64,000 nt of DNA. Origin: Marinobacter salarius. Lineage in GTDB: Bacteria; Pseudomonadota; Gammaproteobacteria; Pseudomonadales; Oleiphilaceae. Below the pieces are notes generated by a model. That model made no database searches. It was not told the origin of the DNA and saw only the letters and a list, made by a program, of their open reading frames with translations. The stretch lies in contig NZ_CP136693.1 of assembly GCF_032922745.1 (NCBI RefSeq), positions 3,968,001 to 4,032,000 on the forward strand, read 5' to 3'. Made by a program: the position numbers and the translations under genes. Below, in pieces: positions 60,100 through 64,000 of this stretch; position 1 is the stretch's first letter, and every line of letters begins with the position of its first letter.

Positions 60100-60181
60100 G
60101 GGGTGGCATCTGTATTTTTCTTGAAAAAGAACTCGCTTCGCTCGGACATCTTTTTCTGGCGAAAAATCCAGATACCACCCC
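60100..60181. repeat. Large hairpin unit 1
   Basis: The outer arms GGGGTGGCATCTGTATTTTTC and GAAAAATCCAGATACCACCCC pair over about 21 bases with two mismatches; an inner pair GAAAAAGA/TCTTTTTC continues the stem. The loop region is CTCGCTTCGCTCGGACA. It forms an inverted pair with unit 2. The 60045-60382 gap otherwise shows no gene. Confidence 0.8.
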
Positions 60182-60271
60182 GCGCCGAGCTGACCACGGA
60201 GGGTTCGCGAAGCGCGAAGAGAGAAAAAGCGACTGGAAAGGTTCTGGATATTCCTGAGCTGCACGTCGATA

Positions 60272-60359
60272 GGGGGGTGGGGGTATTTTTTCTGGTAAGG
60301 AAAAAGATGTCTGAGCAAAGCGAGTTCTTTTTCCAGAAGAAAAAATACCCCCACCCCCC
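60272..60359. repeat. Large hairpin unit 2 (inverted relative to unit 1)
   Basis: GGGGGGTGGGGGTATTTTTT (60272-60291) pairs perfectly with its complement at 60340-60359, and GGAAAAAGA pairs with TCTTTTTCC inside. The loop sequence TGTCTGAGCAAAGCGAG is close to the reverse complement of unit 1's loop. The two units thus form a head-to-head pair reminiscent of REP/BIME-type elements; they may also end ilvGM and the convergent proline-racemase transcript. Confidence 0.8.
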
Positions 60360-60382
60360 GTATCCGCCCGCAAAACCTCAGG

Positions 60383-61411
60383 CTACAAAAGAATGTGAGT
60401 AAGCCCCCCACAGTCCACCATCGGATCATCACAGTTTACGATGATATCCGCCCGGTTAAGCACGTAGCTCTTGCCGGTGATGGTATTCTCGACCACCTGA
60501 TGTTCCCCTTCCTGGCGCACGCCAGTGAATTCACCGATAAACCCGGTTTCACGCAGGGAGACGGTCTCCAGTCGGTCGCCCGGGCTGATTTTGCCCTCGT
60601 AGTTCATTAACGCAAGCCGTGCTGAAGTACCCGTGCCGGTGGTGCTGCGGCAGATAACTCCGGGATGCACATAGGTGGCCGACCGTGAGCGATACGAATG
60701 ATCCGACAATTGTTCAACCGGCCCCATGAAATGGAGAAAGGGTAAGGGTCCGACATCACCCAGCGTGTAGTGGGAGAAGCCGCGTTCTGCCTGGATGGCC
60801 TCTACTATCTGATAGGCGCATTCGCTGAGTTTGCGTTCTTCATCCAGGGTCAGGGAAAACCCAAGGCTCGTCGCGTCCACCAGGGCGTAGAAACCGCCGC
60901 TGTAGGCTACGCTGTAGGATACGTCACCGATCGAGGGCACGTGGATGCTGGCCTGGTAGGTGTCAATGTAACTGGGCAGCCCGCCGCAGGTAATGGCTTC
61001 CACAACTCCGTCCCGAACAAGGGCGTCGATGTGGACCAGGCCCGCAGGCGCTTCCAGCGCGAAGCTCTGCCACCCTTCCCGCTTGGCGACGATGCCACTC
61101 TCCAGAACGGCCGTGGCGGTACAGATGGTGTTGGAACCGGAGTAAATCGGATACCCCATCACTTCCATGATGATATAACCGGCGACCGCCTCGGGGTCCG
61201 TGGGAGGCACCAGCAGGTCCACGGACATTTCCGGGATGCCGTAGGGCTCTTCCAGTAGTAACGTGCGAAGGCCATCCGCCTTGTCCCGCAGGTATTCCAT
61301 CTGGGCGCGCACGGTGTCCCCCGGAAGCGGGCAAATCCCGCCAGTCACGATCCGGCTTACATCCCCGCCGGCGTGGGTGTCCATCAGTTGCAGTTTGAGT
61401 TCGGGACGCAT
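60383..61411 (-). CDS. Proline-racemase-family protein without the usual catalytic cysteines
   Basis: The 342-aa protein has the family fold (MDTHAGGDVSRIVTGGICPL; PGVICRSTTGTGTSARLAL). In racemases and epimerases the two catalytic positions are Cys, in MCGHG-like and SPCGTGT-like motifs. Here they read IYSGSNTIC (Ser) and RSTTGTGTSA (Thr). A hydroxyproline dehydratase-like or other reaction is possible. The start at 61411 follows GGAGAAG and overlaps the upstream MDR gene's stop (TGATG), so the two are coupled. Confidence 0.85.
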   Translation of the reverse strand: MRPELKLQLMDTHAGGDVSRIVTGGICPLPGDTVRAQMEYLRDKADGLRTLLLEEPYGIPEMSVDLLVPPTDPEAVAGYIIMEVMGYPIYSGSNTICTATAVLESGIVAKREGWQSFALEAPAGLVHIDALVRDGVVEAITCGGLPSYIDTYQASIHVPSIGDVSYSVAYSGGFYALVDATSLGFSLTLDEERKLSECAYQIVEAIQAERGFSHYTLGDVGPLPFLHFMGPVEQLSDHSYRSRSATYVHPGVICRSTTGTGTSARLALMNYEGKISPGDRLETVSLRETGFIGEFTGVRQEGEHQVVENTITGKSYVLNRADIIVNCDDPMVDCGGLTHILL

Positions 61412-62559
61412 CAGGACTTCTCCAGGGCAAACGGGGCACCATGCTCGGCCCATTGGGCATCCGGGACGATTACGATTTTTCCCAGATAGTTGCTGTTGCG
61501 ATTGACGAAGTAGCGTTCCGCTTCGTGCAACTCTGAAAGTCTGAAAGCGGCGTGCAGCACCGGCTTCAGCTGACCGCTGCGAATCCAGGCCACCAATTGC
61601 TCCGCTTCTTCACGGGTGCCGTGTGACACGCCGAACACCTGCACCTGATACAGGTAGATCCGTGTCCACATGATTTCGCTGACGTTCCCGGCGCTGGCGC
61701 CGGCGATACTGAGCCTTGGATAGTCACCGCGGCTGTTCATGTCGAAGATCATGGTGTCGATAAACTGATCGGTCATCTCGCCACCGGCCAGGTCCATCAC
61801 GGCGTCTATCGGCCGACCACCAGTGACGGACCGCACCTGATCCGTGAAGTTGTCCATGTCGGAACGGTACAGCACGGCTTCGGCGCCCAGATTGAGCAGA
61901 GGGTCGGCCTTATCACGCTGGCTCAGCGCGTAGGGAATCGCCCCCATGATGCGGCAAAGCTGGATAAGGGCGGTGCCAACGCCACCACTGGCACCGGTCA
62001 CAAGGATGTGCTCGCCCGCTTTTATCCGTGCGGATGTGAGCATGTGCAAGGCGGTCTGATAGGAGCACATGCCCATAGCGGCAAGTTCGGCATCGGCCAG
62101 ATCGGCATTCTCGACATGGTGAAATTGGTCGGAAGGCACAGCAATATATTCCGCGAACCCACCATCGGCGCCGTGGCCGTAGTAGTCCGGGGTCAGGTTG
62201 ATATTCCGGCGGTCGTCGGCGTAGAGGTTAAAGTCCAGCAGGCCTCGTTGGCCGATCCGCGTATCCTCAACACCCTGCCCCACGGCGACGATACGCCCAA
62301 CAACGTCCGCGCCTTGAACTCTTGGGAACGTCAGCGTGGCTGAGCCTCCCATCTGGAAGGAGGTTACGTCGCCTTTATCCTTGGTGGGGTAAAGACCCTC
62401 CCGGGCTTTGCGGTCGGTGTTGTTCTTGGCGGTGGCGGTGACCTGGACGAGCACCTCTCCCGCACCAGGGGTGGGGATGGGCACGTCTTCGGTGTATTCC
62501 AGTTTCTCGACGCCACCGTGGCCGGTGAGCAGCATGGCTTTCATGGTCTTCTGGATCAT
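61411..62559 (-). CDS. Zinc-free MDR-family NADPH:quinone reductase-like protein
   Basis: The 382-aa protein belongs to the medium-chain dehydrogenase/reductase superfamily. The GroES-like N-terminal half begins MKAMLLTGHGGVEKLEYTED and holds VLVQVTATAKNNTDRKAREG; the Rossmann half has HILVTGASGGVGTALIQLCR. The structural zinc Cys cluster is not seen, favouring quinone-reductase type. It overlaps the proline-racemase-family gene, and the pair suggests one small catabolic unit. Confidence 0.88.
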   Translation of the reverse strand: MIQKTMKAMLLTGHGGVEKLEYTEDVPIPTPGAGEVLVQVTATAKNNTDRKAREGLYPTKDKGDVTSFQMGGSATLTFPRVQGADVVGRIVAVGQGVEDTRIGQRGLLDFNLYADDRRNINLTPDYYGHGADGGFAEYIAVPSDQFHHVENADLADAELAAMGMCSYQTALHMLTSARIKAGEHILVTGASGGVGTALIQLCRIMGAIPYALSQRDKADPLLNLGAEAVLYRSDMDNFTDQVRSVTGGRPIDAVMDLAGGEMTDQFIDTMIFDMNSRGDYPRLSIAGASAGNVSEIMWTRIYLYQVQVFGVSHGTREEAEQLVAWIRSGQLKPVLHAAFRLSELHEAERYFVNRNSNYLGKIVIVPDAQWAEHGAPFALEKS

Positions 62560-62639
62560 GGGCGTTCTGCTCCTGCTTTGCTGGATATCAGGTCAGGATA
62601 GGCCAGATTCCCAGCAGTGTCAGGGCCCCCTGGCCGCTT

Positions 62640-63713
62640 TTACCGGGCAATAACCTTGTAAATCGGCCGCAGTTTCGGGATTTGTTTGAGGACCACCTGA
62701 ATGATGGTCATCAGGGGGACCGCCAGCAACACGCCAACCGGGCCCCACAACCAGCCCCAGAAGAAGATGGACACGAAGATGACGACGGGATTGATCGCCA
62801 TGCGGAAACCGTGGATCCAGGGCTCTATGAAAAACCCGACGGTAGAGGTAAGAGCCAAATAGCCGAGCGGGGCGATGGCCATTATCCAGAGTGTGTCGAG
62901 GCTGGTGGCAGACACAACCGCAAGCAGGATGATGGTCAGGATAACGCCCAGATAAGGGATGAATCTGGCCAAGCCGGCAACGAGCCCCCAAACGGCTGGG
63001 TCCGGAAGCCCCACTGCCCAGCAGATGAGCCCGGTGGTGATGCCAACCAGCAGGTTGCTGAGGCTGAGTACCGCCAGATACTGGGCGATCTGTTGCTGGG
63101 AATCGCGGGCAATCTGGAGCACGTTGCGGCGCTGTCGCTTCGGGAGTTGTCGCACAAAGTTGAGGATGATGCGGTCACCACCCACGAGCAGGAAATAGGT
63201 CAGGGCCAGCGCAAGTGCGAGGCCGGCCGCACCGTTACGGGCCTTGTTCAGTAGCTGGTTTCGCCAAGAGTCAGTTTTCAGGACGACAGTGTTGGTTGTG
63301 GTCTTCTCGTCTTTGGATAGTTCGTCCATCGACTCTTCCACTTTCTTTGCCGATTCGTTGACCTTATCAATCTGGCTTTTTATGCCGCTCTCACCCATGA
63401 GCAGTCGAGAGATCCCCTGTGGCGCCTGCTGTGCCCACTCCAGGGCAGGCGTTGCGACGGTCGCCCCAACACCCGCCAGACCAGCGATCACCACGATGAT
63501 CAACACCAATGAGCTGAGCACCCTTGGGATCCCGGCTTTGTCATAGGCTTTTTTGACAAGGGGAAACAACAGCAGGCTGGTCAGGACCGCGAGGACAATT
63601 GGCAGGACAATCTGGTGGGCGACGTAGAGGGTATAGAGTATCCCGAGCGCAAAGATGCCATTCAGTGGTGTCGCGAGATCTGAGCGTGCGGGTTGTTCGT
63701 TATCGTTGTTCAT
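62640..63713 (-). CDS. AI-2E/PerM-family membrane transporter
   Basis: This 357-aa integral membrane protein has the family's helices and conserved blocks: LYVAHQIVLPIVLAVLTSLL near the N-terminus, LALALALTYFLLVGGDR, and ARFIPYLGVILTIILLAVVS and FWGWLWGPVGVLLAVPLMTI near the C-terminus. Residues about 115-150 are charged and cytoplasmic or periplasmic. Transport of AI-2 is established only for a few members; the substrate here is unknown. Confidence 0.9.
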   Translation of the reverse strand: MNNDNEQPARSDLATPLNGIFALGILYTLYVAHQIVLPIVLAVLTSLLLFPLVKKAYDKAGIPRVLSSLVLIIVVIAGLAGVGATVATPALEWAQQAPQGISRLLMGESGIKSQIDKVNESAKKVEESMDELSKDEKTTTNTVVLKTDSWRNQLLNKARNGAAGLALALALTYFLLVGGDRIILNFVRQLPKRQRRNVLQIARDSQQQIAQYLAVLSLSNLLVGITTGLICWAVGLPDPAVWGLVAGLARFIPYLGVILTIILLAVVSATSLDTLWIMAIAPLGYLALTSTVGFFIEPWIHGFRMAINPVVIFVSIFFWGWLWGPVGVLLAVPLMTIIQVVLKQIPKLRPIYKVIAR

Positions 63714-63901
63714 GCGGGTCCATGCACCTTGTCGGGCTGTATTGGGGGTATGATAACTGATGCACCACGAGGCTCAGTGTACCTGTCGCTCGGCTGTCAT
63801 TCAGCCCTTTTGGGCCAACGCTCGGTCATTGCCACCACGTCACTTTTGTTGTAACACATAACCGGATACCCTGATGAAAACCGTCTCTGAAGAGTTCATA
63901 C

Positions 63902-64000
63902 ATGGCGAACTACAAGATTGAAATTGACGAAACCTTTGATGTGCCGCGCAACCGTGTGTTTGCACTGTTTGCGGATCATGAGCGCTTCGGGAAGCTGTTG
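63902..64000 (+). CDS. SRPBCC-family protein (3'-partial)
   Basis: The first 33 codons encode MANYKIEIDETFDVPRNRVF followed by ALFADHERFGKLL, the start of a START/Bet v1-like (SRPBCC) domain. The rest lies beyond the window. An upstream gap of about 190 bases separates it from the divergent AI-2E-type gene. Confidence 0.75.
   Translation, partial: MANYKIEIDETFDVPRNRVFALFADHERFGKLL

Noticed and set aside
60103..60402. Open frame across the large hairpins
   Set aside because: Its sequence simply reads through the palindromes; composition is repetitive.
1..64000. CRISPR arrays, rRNA and tRNA genes
   Set aside because: I saw no regularly spaced repeats, no rRNA-like sequence and no tRNA cloverleaf, including beside the integrase.

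Overview
The window reads like a chromosome segment of a marine gammaproteobacterium, most probably Marinobacter or a close relative. This rests on recalled resemblance of the core proteins and on the mutS-fdxA gene order known from Pseudomonas-type genomes; no database search was run.

Region 1 (1-14.15 kb) is an integrated P4/satellite-like island with a defence load. It holds a McrB-type ATPase (N-terminus cut by the window edge), McrC, a coiled-coil protein, an AlpA-type regulator behind a perfect 13-bp palindrome, a Toprim primase-like protein, a DUF3987/YfjI-like protein, a large SMC-like ATPase with a CxxC hook (RloC-type anticodon-nuclease candidate), a gene broken by an IS3 element, a zinc-ribbon protein and a P4-type tyrosine integrase. 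The integrase lies next to repeated sites just upstream of mutS, so the island seems to have landed in the mutS upstream region.

Region 2 (14.2-25.05 kb) is core chromosome: mutS, the 7Fe ferredoxin fdxA, a RhtB/LysE exporter, a conserved unknown protein, DegV, a PF10118-type metal-dependent hydrolase, a MocR regulator divergent from a PhzF enzyme, and a YhiN/HI0933 flavoprotein.

Region 3 (25.05-38.9 kb) is a decaying alcohol-oxidation locus full of insertion sequences. The operon on the minus strand encodes an outer-membrane MetA-pathway-type protein, an aldehyde dehydrogenase and a PQQ quinohemoprotein alcohol dehydrogenase with a lipobox. Both neighbouring regulators are split: a LuxR-type response regulator by IS66 (8-bp duplication CCTTCAAC) and an AraC-type activator by IS5 (4-bp duplication TTAG). 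An IS3 element carrying a nested IS30 sits just behind the dehydrogenase. A frameshifted C-terminal fragment of methylmalonate-semialdehyde dehydrogenase lies at the left edge. Removing each IS plus one duplication copy restores each reading frame exactly, so the insertions look recent.

Region 4 (38.9-64 kb) is core again: a SulP transporter, UspA and phospholipase D operon; the divergent argO/argP pair; alkB; an HD-GYP protein with cache, HAMP and GAF domains; djlA; an isoprenylcysteine methyltransferase-like membrane protein; an amidase; a GAF-GGDEF-EAL protein; an RND efflux pair; and ilvGM behind a Val/Leu-rich leader peptide and attenuator. After these come two giant inverted hairpins, a proline-racemase-family protein lacking both usual catalytic cysteines, a quinone reductase-like MDR protein, an AI-2E/PerM-type transporter and the start of an SRPBCC protein.
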